The notes under the pieces: generated by a model | The model's database searches: none | Seen by the model: the letters and a program-made list of their open reading frames with translations, nothing else | What the model was told of the DNA's origin: nothing | Translations under genes and position numbers: made by a program | Part shown: positions 1 through 9,921 of the stretch, piece after piece | Numbering within the stretch: the stretch's first letter is position 1 | How the letters are laid out: each line of letters starts with the position of its first letter | From: Artocarpus heterophyllus | Lineage: Eukaryota > Streptophyta > Magnoliopsida > Rosales > Moraceae | Direction: 5' to 3' | Assembly: GCA_025403435.1 (NCBI GenBank) | Contig: CM046330.1 | Coordinates: forward strand, 20,792,239-20,856,238 | Length of the DNA stretch: 64,000 nucleotides

Positions 1-77
1 TTTAGGGTTTTTAATGTTCTCGTCTTTTTGAATAATAGAAAGCCTTCTTTCTTCTTAATTTGGCTAGAAACCCTAAA

Positions 78-93
78 ATATATATATATATAT
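78..93 (-). promoter_or_regulatory. Candidate TATA box of Copia-0 LTR
   Basis: An alternating AT run followed on the minus strand by TTTTAGGGTTTCTAGCC and a purine-rich stretch, the usual look of a U3/R boundary in plant LTRs. It may instead be a simple AT repeat. Confidence 0.4.
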
Positions 94-139
94 CTCTATT
101 GACTTCGAGATAGAGTCAGATTTTAACTAGGGTAAACTG

Positions 140-215
140 TAATTCGAATATGATTCAGAGAATCTAGATAATGTCAGTAATTCGAATATGATTCAGAGAA
201 TCTAGATAATGTCAG
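140..215. repeat. 38-bp tandem duplication in Copia-0 LTR
   Basis: Two exact adjacent copies (140-177 and 178-215), each starting TAATTCGAATATG and ending AATGTCAG. A recent slip or unequal exchange inside the LTR. Confidence 0.9.
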
Positions 216-1228
216 ATTCAATGAACCTAGATATATCTAGTATATCAAATCTGGACATTATCAGGTTCATTGAACCTAGACACAGTAAACCCAAAATTCG
301 TTTTTGGTCTATTCTAAGTGTGTGACCCTGTAGGTTCACATAATATTGGTAGTGGGCTTGAAATTCTGTTTTTGGCCCACAAATCATAAGCAGCCTCTAG
401 CAAGACATTATGATTACCCAAGTTATGCGAATGTCAATAATCCGACACATCTTAATCCACAATAAGTATTAAAGTCCTTTTGTCACTAGATACCTTGATT
501 GAACATAAGGCATGGTTTATGTCAACCTTATACTATTTAATCATATTATTTCTCGATCTTAAGTAGACTGATATTGATAACCCTTATCAATTCATTCCAG
601 TATGGCCATACATTTTTCTTCAGTCTAACTTATCGAGGGGCCCATAGATATCTTTCTCATAATAAATGAAGGACAAATTCCTTCGTAATCACTCATATTC
701 CTGACATGATTCACTTTATATCCAGCAACAATCTATTCCATCATCCTATTAAAGATAATATTAGAATGTGTCAAAATATAGAACTTGTCATGTAGGAAAC
801 AATGGTGATTTTAGGTCAGAGGACTAGGATAATACTATTGTGATGAGAATCACTTATGACAATTATCCATGTAGTATTCTCATAGCGAGTCAATCTAATA
901 CATCATTTCTCAAATATGTATCTATGAGTTGACTTAGTATCTCATACACAGGATTAGTAAAACATAATCATCAGTCAAACTTTCCACTAGTCTTCATTCA
1001 TTATTATCCCAATAATAATGACTGACTAGGGATAATTTAGAATAGAATTCAATTTTCACCTAAGAGTTTTACTATCAAGTCACATACTTGATGACCTTAA
1101 GCAGAATTAACTATTCATGGAATTAGAATAAAAAACAATAATGAAAATGCCTCTTTATTTATAAAATACAAATGTAACGAAGTCAAAATATGGTCATTAC
1201 ATAATTGACCTAGGGCACATCACTAACA

Positions 1229-1443
1229 AGTTAGTAGATGCAACAACTTTGTACACGTGTCAATAGTTTAGTGGTAGCTTAAAGCAAGTTGTTTAGTTAG
1301 TTGAATCAGTATTTAATAAGCCCTTATATTGAGTAGTTGTATTCAGCAGTTTTTCAACAATTAATGAAATAAGAAAAGACCAGAATTTTTTCATCAAAGT
1401 TCTTCCAAGATTTCATTTACTCGTATACTCCTCAAGTCTAATA
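1229..1443 (+). repeat. Copia-1 5' LTR, first 31 bp missing
   Basis: Aligns with the 3' LTR at 44151-44367. The missing 31 bp correspond to 44120-44150 and were cut off by the Copia-0 insertion. The LTR ends in CTAATA next to the primer site; the other LTR ends the same way, so the terminus is TA rather than the usual CA. Confidence 0.85.
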
Positions 1444-1455
1444 TGGTATTAGAGC
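1444..1455 (+). promoter_or_regulatory. Copia-1 primer-binding site (initiator-Met tRNA type)
   Basis: TGGTATTAGAGC directly follows the LTR and differs by one base from TGGTATCAGAGC, the complement of the plant initiator-Met tRNA 3' end. Confidence 0.8.
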
Positions 1456-1497
1456 TTATGATTCTGGCACCAGAGTAATCATCAGAAACCACCATTG

Positions 1498-2031
1498 ATG
1501 GAAGCTCAAGCTCAAGAATAGGTTCTTTAACATGCTTTGTTCCTATCTTGTTTCCTCATTCAGTCTTGTCAAAACTGCATCACAATAATTTTCTTGTTTG
1601 GAGAAAATAGGTATTCGCTACAATCAACGGACGCCAACTTCAAGATTTTCTTTCTAATGTAGCAATGTCTCCATCAAAATTTCTTTCTCACAAAGATCAA
1701 CTTACTAGAAAATTTAATCCTGAGTTTCACGATTGGGAGCAACAAGATCAACTGATCTTGTCATGGTTGCTTGCTTCAGCTAGTGAAGGAATTCTCACTT
1801 GTCTGGTCAATTGTGATTCATATTCTCAAGTTTGGAATGCACTAGAGGTTTACTTTGCCTCTTAAATCCGAGCCAAGGTGACTCAATTTTGGATGGTCTC
1901 TCCCCAAAATATGAAACCTTTGTCATTTTTGTCAATACAAGAACAGATTCATTCTCTATAGTAGAGATCGAATCCTTGTTGTTAGCTTAAGAAGCTAGAG
2001 TAGAAAAGAATTTCAAAAGTCTTGATTTCGC
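1498..2031 (+). pseudogene. Copia-1 gag, N-terminal part (decayed)
   Basis: A Copia gag of the type that opens with a conserved (H/N)NFL(V/L)WR motif: HHNNFLVWRK is encoded near 1580. An open stretch at 1665-1862 encodes QLILSWLLASASEGI and VWNALEVYFAS, typical of this capsid family. A stop follows at 1863, a piece of the central gag is then missing, and the frame resumes with a segment encoding DGLSPKYETF and LLAQEARVEKN up to the T1 insertion at 2032. The first ATG (1498) leads to a stop after seven codons. It would encode the capsid protein that packages element RNA; here it is non-functional. Confidence 0.8.
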
Positions 2032-3850
2032 TGTAACAACTACCCCCCTCCCCTAGGTGGAAGGGAGGAGAAGCTGCCACACCTCGTCGTTTGTTGTTCA
2101 TGCAAGCCTACTATATGACAGGCCAGTTTGGCCTTGCGTGACTAAAACTATAGGAAAATAATAATGCCTTAACTCAACCTTAGTGCAGAATATATCATAT
2201 CATTAATAGCGGAATGTTAAGATTACAAATCTTACACAAATCTAGAAAATCCCATAAAAAAAATCTTAAGCATCAGTTCTTAGCTCTCTAATTACATCAA
2301 AGAAACACTAGATTTAAATTTGCATCTTAGACTCATCATGGGACCTTGTACCATTCTTACTCAGTCATCTAGAATCCTTAGCTTAGAAGTTCACCTGCAT
2401 CACGAGAACTATATAAGCACATAGCTTAGTAAGTAAACCATATAGTAGTTCCACAAAAAAATACTTTTCATAAACATAATTTTTTGGTTTAGGAACCATA
2501 GTATAACATTAATTCAAGTAGCCAGAACCCATAACATACATACATGAATGGTCCCTATCTTGGAACTTACTTCTTCCTCAAGGATTTGACCATATTAATA
2601 TGAATAACGTAACTTGTTCATGAATACAAGAGAGTTCACATCATACTCATGAAGAATCATAAAAACATCTTTAATCATATTCATCATAACAACATACATA
2701 ACTTTAAAACATGCTTTAAAACATACTATTGTTCAAGTGATGCAGTGGAGGGTATACTTACACAAACCGCTTAAACATGATCACCTTAGGTTCTATACAT
2801 CATCTTCCTTTCTTCTTTACATCTCATATAGTTCTCTTCATAATCGGAGGAATGTCATCGAATGAAACTCTTCATGGTTCACCTCTATATTCTCCCTATA
2901 CATATTATGATTCCTCTATCTTTTCTTTCTCTCGGTTCATCATCTCGTTCCTTATGGATCACGTTGCCGCGGTCTCGATGTGCTCACTTCTTGGAGTGTT
3001 CATGTCATACATCCATATGCAAATAAAATTAATTTTAATTTTCATGAAATCATCCAATACCATAAGACATCATTCATACTTCCATCTCAAGAAATACAAG
3101 AATACAAATACATTTTACCAACTTATAAACATTCATGTAAAACTGAAATACAACAACCTGCTTGACCCTTAAGGATACACAACTCAATTATTCACAATGC
3201 ATACACCATTAAGGCATGATACTTTGCAGGGACATAATTAACATTTATATAAATTATCCTAATTTTTCATTAACCATGAAAATTCCATTAGGTAACTAAA
3301 TAAGTCACACAATACGCAACACAAAATCAGCCAGTAATAACAAAACCATGAGTAGCCTTAACTAACCTTCATAAAATAAATTATCTATAAAATAAAATAA
3401 TTTTATAAAAATTCTGCATACAATAGACACCTAAAACTACAACATATCCAAAAATTAGCTTTAAATAAATTTTCAACAATTCGAAACATGCATTAGAATT
3501 CAAAGGTAAAATAAACTCTAAACACATAAGGCAGTGAGCGACACAAGTTCATCATTCTAGAATAATTAAAAAAAATTACTTTGACCCTAAAATTTTTATG
3601 ACAACGTATTAACATATAAAATAGTACCACAAAAAGTTTCATTAGCAAATAAATTTGTTTAGCCATGAAAAGAGGTAACACAAACAAGAATTCCAGAATT
3701 CACTAAATAGACAGCCATAAAACCTAATCTTAAAGAAAGTTCAAGAAAACATGCAAGATTCATCATATCACTATGAAACTTTCTAGCCCATCACTTAACA
3801 TATACATGAACATATCTACAAAATTTTATGAGAATCAACATTCGTTTGCC
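2032..3850 (-). repeat. T1 lone LTR, larger part (interrupted)
   Basis: Starts TGTAACAACTACCCCC; its mate at 40467 ends GGCGGGTGTTACA, giving TG...CA termini. It is related to T2 (58691-61646): both share a block around GCCGCGGTCTCG (2966 here, 59948 there), preceded about 620 bp earlier by a similar stretch with CTTAGTAAGTA. On the minus strand the LTR would start TGTAACACCCGCC, as in Tekay-type chromovirus LTRs, which is inference. The flanks TTCGC (left) and TCAGC (right) could be a diverged 5-bp TSD; removing one copy restores the Copia-1 gag frame. Open frames such as 2777-3172 match nothing I know. The end near 3850 is a deletion junction with Copia-4. Confidence 0.65.
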
Positions 3851-4523
3851 CATAATTAAATCAACTGATAAACAAACAAGAATTATCCGATCCCAATAAT
3901 TCAACAGTTTATCCTAAATTTATTTTATCATAAAATTAATTCAACCAATAAACAAACATGAATTATTTGATTCTTCAAAATTTCAACCAATCTGATAAAT
4001 CCGATATAAGTCACCAATTATTAGAAAAGCACGCCGTGTCGTTATAGGATGTTGTGAGCTAGCAAAGGGGACCAAATAGACCTATATAGTTCAAGCTCCT
4101 GATAATACGAAACCCAATATCCCAAATATACATTAAATAATTATCAACTCCAACGCTACTCCACTAAAAGCTTGGAGTTGTACTCTCAAACTATATAGAA
4201 TTACGAAGCCCGTATAGCTAAGTCTCCAATACATATCATAGTGTATTGTATCTCCATATGATTATCCATAATCGGCTTAAGGACAAGTTCTGTCTTACAT
4301 TCTCGATTATTTTTATCTTACGTTCTATTATCTCACCATTGGAAACTTACCATCCAAAGGCAGTATACCACTCGTTTACACCTATGTATCCAAATGATTG
4401 AGTGCTTCAGTTTTTCAATTACAGGATAACGCATATAAGAGGATATCATTACTCCTAAAGAGGAGCTATGGATTCCATATCTATGAATAACAAGTCTACG
4501 CTATCAAGAGTCATGCCTCCAAC
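3850..4523 (-). repeat. Copia-4 3' LTR, middle fragment
   Basis: Aligns with about 38880-39555 of the Copia-4 5' LTR (shared AAAGCACGCCGTGTCGTTA near 4026). It is truncated at its left by a deletion and interrupted at 4523 by Gypsy-1; the LTR resumes at 9348. Confidence 0.8.
4519..4523. other. Gypsy-1 TSD, left copy (CCAAC)
   Basis: CCAAC precedes Gypsy-1 and recurs at 9343-9347. The uninterrupted Copia-3 5' LTR reads GCCTCCAACGTACC at this place (near 31107), which is the empty site. Confidence 0.95.
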
Positions 4524-4979
4524 TGATGAGGACATCGTTAGCACAAGCAAGAGCACGTGGGAGACATATTCAGATCCAATTCAAGTTCCCATTGGTCCGG
4601 TTACGAGAGCTCATGCGAAGAAGTTCAAAGAAACGCTTATTGGGCTGATTCAAGCAACTTGGGCTCAAGCCATTGAATGGAGGCCCATTGAGGGGATTGC
4701 ATGTGACATCCCGACCCACAAATGCGTGATTCAAGCTCTAGAAGGGATCGAGTAACTTCCATTTCAGTTACTTTCCCGTTTTGAGGTGACACATGGCGAG
4801 AAGAATCAGCTTATGACCTTTTAATGTCTAGTTTCCTTTTTGCGTTTGTGTTATTTCTATTATTGTAAGGCTTTTAAGCCATTAAGGGAACTTTCCTTAT
4901 TTAGTTTAGATTTGACATTTGGTAAATGATTTTCCCGAAATTCCATGGGAATTAGGAGCTGAAAATTCGCATAGGAACC

Positions 4980-4990
4980 CCTATATATTG
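4980..4990 (+). promoter_or_regulatory. TATA box of Gypsy-1 5' LTR
   Basis: CCCTATATATTG in the LTR. The same site in Gypsy-2 reads CCCTATATAATTG (10781-10793). Confidence 0.7.
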
Positions 4991-5104
4991 TAACGAATTT
5001 CATTCAATGGTAGACAAGTATTAACACACAATTTGAGGTTTAATTCTCTTTGGTTCCTAAACGAACTAATAGAACTTATCGAAAATTTTTCGTGGCGTTC
5101 ATAG

Positions 5105-5206
5105 ACTTATCAATCAGTCCATCCATAGCTGATTGTGGCGTCCTCACATACCAAGACTTATCAGTCAGTCCATCCATAGCTGATTGTGGCGTCCTCACAT
5201 ACCAAG
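5105..5206 (+). repeat. 51-bp tandem duplication in Gypsy LTR
   Basis: Two 51-bp copies (5105-5155 and 5156-5206), each starting ACTTATCA and ending CATACCAAG, lie about 115 bp downstream of TATA, so in the transcribed leader. Present in all four Gypsy-1/2 LTRs; the Gypsy-3 LTR has a single related unit. Confidence 0.9.
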
Positions 5207-5324
5207 GTTCGTGCTTCTTGTTGGGCATCGGGTCGCGGTTCCATCCAAAACCGGTTAGAAATTTTGATCTTGGAAACCAATCTTGGTTAGGGTCGCGTCA
5301 GCTCTTGACGGGGTTCGTATCATT

Positions 5325-5336
5325 TGGTATCAGAGC
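5325..5336 (+). promoter_or_regulatory. Gypsy-1 primer-binding site
   Basis: TGGTATCAGAGC, 2 bp after the LTR end: exact 12-nt complement of the initiator-Met tRNA 3' end. Confidence 0.9.
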
Positions 5337-5898
5337 GAGGTTCTAATCAGGTTTTGCTTATCCGTTCTCTTAGTTTATGTTTGTTTCAGTTATTCGTAAT
5401 TTTTTGATTTCCATTATCAAAGTCGGTTAAAAAAAAAAAAGATCCAAAAAGAAAAGAAAGAAAGAAAAGAAACGAAAAGAAAGAAAGAAAAAAGAAAAGA
5501 AAAGAAAAGAAAAAAAAACAAGAGGATCCAAAAAAAAAAAAATTTTCTAGATTCTTGTTATTCATCATTTAAGGAATCCAAAATTGAATTCCCTACACAG
5601 ACCAAAAATTTTTCGTCAAATTTTGTTCCTTTTGGGTGTGATTTTGAAAGCCTAAATTCTTTGTTCCTGTTATAGTCTTGTCTCTTTGGTAATCTATTTG
5701 TGAATTGTCAAGGAAATTTTGATATTGATTTGACTAGTTTTATAGGAACTGAGTGAGAATTAACGAGTGGAAAAAGGCATAGAGGCGAGAGCATTAGAGT
5801 GGACAAAAGCCGAAAGTATTGAGTGTAAACACGAGTGAAATTGAGTGAACCATTTCACGAGTGAAACACGTAAGGGAGTGTGGTAAGGTCCTTGGAAA
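5337..5898 (+). other. Gypsy-1 leader with purine-rich (AAAG) tract
   Basis: Non-coding leader between PBS and gag. From about 5429 to 5541 the sense strand is nearly all A and G, mostly AAAG/AAGA units. The leader of Gypsy-3 has the matching tract on its sense strand (32945-33015 as C/T on the plus strand), so it is a shared feature of the family. No other feature is seen. Confidence 0.8.
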
Positions 5899-8775
5899 AT
5901 GTCAAACAACAACAAGAACACTATTGAGGGTACCTCGGGTGCAGTAGACCCAAAACTTCTTATGGAAGCGATGATGGGGGAGATGAGACGATTGTTGAGA
6001 GGAGAGTTAGGACAGCTTCATGAGAGGATAGACCGAATAGAAAACGCACGTGTGGAACAGCCACAACATGTTCCTCATGCGCATAGGCGAGAAAGGGTTC
6101 CGGTTAGAGGAGAAGTTGATGACTACTACAGGATTGATGGGGAAGAGTTTGACGAAGGGGAAGAGTTTGACGAAGGAGAAGAGTTTGACGAAGGAGAAGA
6201 TTCAGCGGGTAGTCACCGAAGATTTGGACGGGATAGAGGAGTTAGGAACCAGGAAGATGATAGTTTGAGAGGCATAAAAATGAAGATACCATCATTTCAA
6301 GGCAAATCCAATCTAGAAGCATACCTAGAATGGGAGAAGAAAATGGAGTTCATCTTTGACTGCCACTACTATTCTGAGGCGAAGAAGGTAAAACTGGCTG
6401 TAATTGAATTTTCTGATTATGCTATTACTTGGTGGGATCAACTTGTTATAAACAGGAGACAAAATAGAGAGCGACCTATTGAGTCATGGGAAGAGATGAA
6501 GACCGTAATGAGGAAGCGATTTGTACCAACTTACTACTACGGGGAGTTGTACAACAAACTACAAAACCTTAAGCAGGGCAACCGGAGTGTAGAGGAGTAC
6601 TATAAGGAGATGGAGGTTATGATGATTCGGGCTAATATAGAGGAGGATCGGGAGGCTACAATGGCAAGGTTTTTGGCGGGTTTGAACCGAGATATTCACA
6701 ATGCCGTTGAGTTACAACATTATGTGGAGTTGGAGGACATGGTGCACATGGCTATTAAAATTGAGAATCAACTTATGAGGAGGGGCAGTAACACACGTCC
6801 TAGCCAATACCCGAGTACATCGGCTTGGAAAATCAACCAATGGAAGAGGGATGAGAAGCAATCCAACCCCAAGCCAAAGATTGAGCAAAAACAAGAGGTC
6901 GCCAGCCATGGGAATCAAGGTAAATCGGATTCTTCCACTACTCGGACTTGTGATATTAAATGTTTTAAATGTCAAGGCAGGGGTCATATAGCAAGCCAAT
7001 GTCCTTACAAACGAGTTATGGTGATGCGGAACAATGGAGACATTGAAACCGAGGAGGATTCGGACAATGATTCTATGCCTTCATTAGAGGATGCCGACGA
7101 TGAGGAGTGCGCTATCCAAGGAGAATTGTTGGTCACAAGGAGAGCTTTAAGTGTGCAAGCCAAAGAAGAAGATGAAGAGGTGCAACAGGAAAACATCTTC
7201 CACACTAGGTGCCACGTTCAAAACAAGGTATGTAGTGTGATTATTGATGGTGGGAGTTGTACTAATGTTGCTAGCACAACCATGGTAGAGAAGTTGGGGC
7301 TGCCAACAATTAAGCATCCTCGACCATATAAATTGCAATGGTTAAATGATACTGGTGAGGTAAAGGTGCATAAGCAAGTGTTAGTTCCTTTTCGCATTGG
7401 AAGATATAAAGATGAAGTTTTGTGCGATGTGGTTCCGATGCAAGCTGGGCACTTGTTGTTAGGCAGACCATGGCAATTTGATCGGCGAGTTAAGCATGAT
7501 GGTTTCACCAACAAGTACTCATTTGTTCACAAACAAAAAATGATCACTCTTGTTCCATTAACACCAAAACAGGTCTATGAAGACCAAGTGAGCTTACAGA
7601 GAGAAAGTGATAAAAAAATGAAGAGCGAAGAAAAATCAAGAGTGGGAGTGCAGAGAGAGAGTTCGGCCAGTGAGAGAAAAAAAGAAGAGATGGCCGAGAA
7701 AAAGGAGAGCAAAGAGAGCAAGGGAGAGAAAATTGAGAGGGCTGAAAAGAATTCACAATCAGCCAATGAGAGAAAAGTAGAGAGAAAAACAAACTTTTAT
7801 GCAAGAAAGAGTGATGTGAGAAGAGCTTTGTTTTCTAATCAGCCGATGATTTTACTCATGTACATGGAGGCGTTATTAAACACTAACGATTTTGATTCCA
7901 CCCTTCATAGTTCTGTTGTTTCTCTTTTGCAGGATTATGAGGATATCTTTCCCGAGGAAACACCGCAAGGTTTACCTCCAATCCGCAGGATTGAACATCA
8001 AATCGACTTCATACCTGGAGCTACAATCCCAAACCGACCAGCCTATAGGAGTAATCCCGAGGAGACAAAGGAACTCCAACGGCAGGTAAGTGAGTTGATG
8101 GAGAAGGGACACGTGAGAGAAAGCATGAGCCCATGCGCCATACCAGTTTTACTTGTGCCTAAGAAAGATGGGACTTGGAGGATGTACGTTGATTGTCGAG
8201 CCATCAACAACATCTCGATACACGAGAAGGCAAGACTCAACATTGAGCGAAGGACTAAACAATATGCTGAACAAGCCAACAAAGGGCGTCACAAGCTCGT
8301 CTTCGAACCCGGCGATTGGGTGTGGTTGCACTTACGCAGGGAACGGTTTTTGGAACAAAGGAAATCCAAGCTATTGCCTAGAGGGGATGGTCCTTTTCAA
8401 ATTCTCGAAAGGATCAACGATAATGCGTACAAGCTAGACTTGCCAGGTGAGTATGGTGTAAGTGCCTCCTTTAATGTTTCTGATCTAAGTCCTTTTGATG
8501 CAGGCGACGATTTGAGGACAAATCCCTCTCAAGAGGAGGGGAATGATGAGGACATCGTTAGCACAAGCAAGAGCACATGGGAGACATATTCAGATCCAAT
8601 TCAAGTTCCCATTGGTCTGGTTACGAGAGCTCGTGCGAAGAAGTTCAAAGAAACGCTTATTGGGCTAATTCAAGCAACTTGGGCTCAAGCCATTGTATGG
8701 AGGCCCATTGAGGGGATTGCATGTGACATCTCGACCCACAAATGTGTGATTCAAGCTCTAGAAGGGATCGAGTAA
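5899..8775 (+). CDS. Gypsy-1 gag-protease-integrase-tail polyprotein (pol core deleted)
   Basis: 958 residues from an ATG after the leader. In order: gag with an acidic region (EEFDEG repeated three times near residues 82-100), capsid-like core ([20 protein letters not shown], near residue 142), zinc knuckle CX2CX4HX4C ([14 protein letters not shown], residues 355-368), protease motif IIDGGSCTN near residue 448 (DGG in place of DSG/DTG), a lysine/glutamate-rich linker, and the first RT block ([15 protein letters not shown] with a substitution). At about residue 772 it jumps in frame to the integrase C-terminal region ([11 protein letters not shown]). Residues 882-958 are encoded by the 3' LTR. 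It could supply capsid and protease but not cDNA synthesis; expression is unknown. Confidence 0.9.
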   Translation: MSNNNKNTIEGTSGAVDPKLLMEAMMGEMRRLLRGELGQLHERIDRIENARVEQPQHVPHAHRRERVPVRGEVDDYYRIDGEEFDEGEEFDEGEEFDEGEDSAGSHRRFGRDRGVRNQEDDSLRGIKMKIPSFQGKSNLEAYLEWEKKMEFIFDCHYYSEAKKVKLAVIEFSDYAITWWDQLVINRRQNRERPIESWEEMKTVMRKRFVPTYYYGELYNKLQNLKQGNRSVEEYYKEMEVMMIRANIEEDREATMARFLAGLNRDIHNAVELQHYVELEDMVHMAIKIENQLMRRGSNTRPSQYPSTSAWKINQWKRDEKQSNPKPKIEQKQEVASHGNQGKSDSSTTRTCDIKCFKCQGRGHIASQCPYKRVMVMRNNGDIETEEDSDNDSMPSLEDADDEECAIQGELLVTRRALSVQAKEEDEEVQQENIFHTRCHVQNKVCSVIIDGGSCTNVASTTMVEKLGLPTIKHPRPYKLQWLNDTGEVKVHKQVLVPFRIGRYKDEVLCDVVPMQAGHLLLGRPWQFDRRVKHDGFTNKYSFVHKQKMITLVPLTPKQVYEDQVSLQRESDKKMKSEEKSRVGVQRESSASERKKEEMAEKKESKESKGEKIERAEKNSQSANERKVERKTNFYARKSDVRRALFSNQPMILLMYMEALLNTNDFDSTLHSSVVSLLQDYEDIFPEETPQGLPPIRRIEHQIDFIPGATIPNRPAYRSNPEETKELQRQVSELMEKGHVRESMSPCAIPVLLVPKKDGTWRMYVDCRAINNISIHEKARLNIERRTKQYAEQANKGRHKLVFEPGDWVWLHLRRERFLEQRKSKLLPRGDGPFQILERINDNAYKLDLPGEYGVSASFNVSDLSPFDAGDDLRTNPSQEEGNDEDIVSTSKSTWETYSDPIQVPIGLVTRARAKKFKETLIGLIQATWAQAIVWRPIEGIACDISTHKCVIQALEGIE
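8531..8543 (+). promoter_or_regulatory. Gypsy-1 polypurine tract
   Basis: AAGAGGAGGGGAA directly before the 3' LTR, the plus-strand primer site. It is also coding, since the reading frame passes through it into the LTR. Confidence 0.85.
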
Positions 8776-9342
8776 CTTCCATTTCAGTTACTTTCCCGTT
8801 TTGAGGTGACACATGGCGAGAAGAATCAGCTTATGACCTTTTAATGTCTAGTTTCCTTTTTGCGTTTGTGTTATTTCTATTATTGTAAGGCTTTTAAGCC
8901 ATTAAGGGAACTTTCCTTATTTAGTTTAGATTTGACATTTGGTAAATGATTTTCCCGAAATTCCATGGGAATTAGGAGCTGAAAATTCGCATAGGAACCC
9001 CTATATATTGTAACGAATTTCATTCAATGGTAGACAAGTATTAACACACAATTTGAGGTTTAATTCTCTTTGGTTCCTAAACGAACTAATCGAACTTATC
9101 AGAAATTTTCTGTGGCGTTCATAGACTTATCAATCAGTCCATCCATAGCTGATTGTGGCGTCCTCACATACCAAGACTTATGAGTCAGTCCATCCATAGC
9201 TGATTGTGGCGTCCTCACATACCAAGGTTCGTGCTTCTTGTTGGGCATCGGGTCGCGGTTCCATCCAAAACCGGTTAGAAATTTTGATCTTGGAAACCAA
9301 TCTTGGTTAGGGTCGCGTCAGCTCTTGACGGGGTTTGTATCA
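8544..9342 (+). repeat. Gypsy-1 3' LTR (799 bp)
   Basis: Same length and ends as the 5' LTR. The polyprotein stop lies inside it at 8773-8775. Confidence 0.95.
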
Positions 9343-9347
9343 CCAAC
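9343..9347. other. Gypsy-1 TSD, right copy (CCAAC)
   Basis: Exact repeat of 4519-4523. Confidence 0.95.
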
Positions 9348-9921
9348 GTACCAGCATGCATACTGCTATTAAGATGTGGGTGTCACCCTTTGGTACATCA
9401 AAAGACACAAGTCAAGACAACGGGCCCATTATTCATCTCAGGATTAAGATTCAGTACAAATGATTATCTAAAGTGAATTGATTTGTCGAGACAAAATTAT
9501 TAATCTAAATCAATTCACTTTATGTCCCAATCCAACACATCGTCACCTATGACAACATGCTAATGTTTCTATTCACGGAGTCCACCTCCGATGGTCAAGA
9601 CAAACCATCTCCCAAAAGGGATATAGATAACATAACAATCTTTGTATGAATAAAGCGCCCAACTTTATTCCCTCGATTATGGATTGTATGATTTAGACCA
9701 TCACCTTAAGAATCGTGTCTTCTGCATAATCCGTCCATCAATGGCCAATTCTTAAGGTTTAGACCGAAAATCTAGACTAGTGTTTGCTTAACATACATTC
9801 AAGAAATATAAACGTAAAGAGGAGAAGATTTGGTATATAAACAATGAATAAATTCTTTATTGATAAAAATGTCTCCAAAAACTTATTACAATTTTACTCC
9901 TTAGGGCATACATGTCTAACA
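9348..9921 (-). repeat. Copia-4 3' LTR, U3-start fragment
   Basis: Continues the LTR broken at 4523 and ends GGGCATACATGTCTAACA, the 5' terminus (TGTTAGACATGTATGCCC) of this LTR family read on the minus strand. It is followed by the polypurine tract. Confidence 0.9.

Larger units (their letters stand above)
1..1228 (-). repeat. Copia-0: partial Copia-type LTR, minus strand
   Basis: Read on the minus strand, this LTR begins at 1228 with TGTTAGTGATGTGCCC and has the layout of the 2-kb Copia LTRs elsewhere in the window (a CCCTAGG-type motif, then an ATAAAGA stretch soon after the start), but it is a different subfamily. It runs off the left edge, so its other end and the element body are not visible. 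Its right end meets the Copia-1 5' LTR with no spacer, and the first 31 bp of that LTR are missing, so it inserted there; one TSD copy should begin at 1229 (AGTTA). No coding potential is seen. An Angela-like Copia lineage is likely but not proven. Confidence 0.7.
4524..5322 (+). repeat. Gypsy-1 5' LTR (799 bp)
   Basis: TG...CA bounded. A TATA box (CTATATATTG, 4980-4990) gives U3 of about 460 bp. U3 contains an open frame for the C-terminus of the polyprotein. A 51-bp tandem duplication lies downstream of TATA. Confidence 0.95.
4524..9342 (+). mobile_element. Gypsy-1: Ty3/Gypsy element with in-frame pol deletion
   Basis: 4819 bp with two 799-bp LTRs starting TGATGAGGACATCG and ending GTATCA, a perfect 5-bp TSD, a PBS, a purine tract, and one open frame (5899-8775) that runs from gag into the 3' LTR. 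Compared with Gypsy-2, about 2.0 kb encoding most of RT, all of RNase H and the integrase core is missing, so it cannot reverse transcribe or integrate by itself. The LTRs differ at about 14 visible positions (about 98% identical), mostly C/T changes, so it inserted fairly recently. It sits in the 3' LTR of Copia-4 in opposite orientation. Confidence 0.95.

Noticed and set aside
1..80. TTTAGGG and CCCTAAA, the plant telomere heptamer, near the left edge
   Set aside because: Single copies about 65 bp apart inside an LTR, not a tandem array.
2777..3172. 131-codon open frame in T1
   Set aside because: No recognisable domain, AT-driven composition and no matching frame in the related T2.
5325..5336. 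tRNA-like sequences at the LTR borders
   Set aside because: Only 12-14 nt complementary to a tRNA end; primer-binding sites, not tRNA genes.
6712..8331. Several minus-strand open frames opposite Gypsy-1 and Gypsy-2 gag-pol
   Set aside because: They mirror a strongly coding plus strand, have no domains, and occur in the same form opposite both elements.
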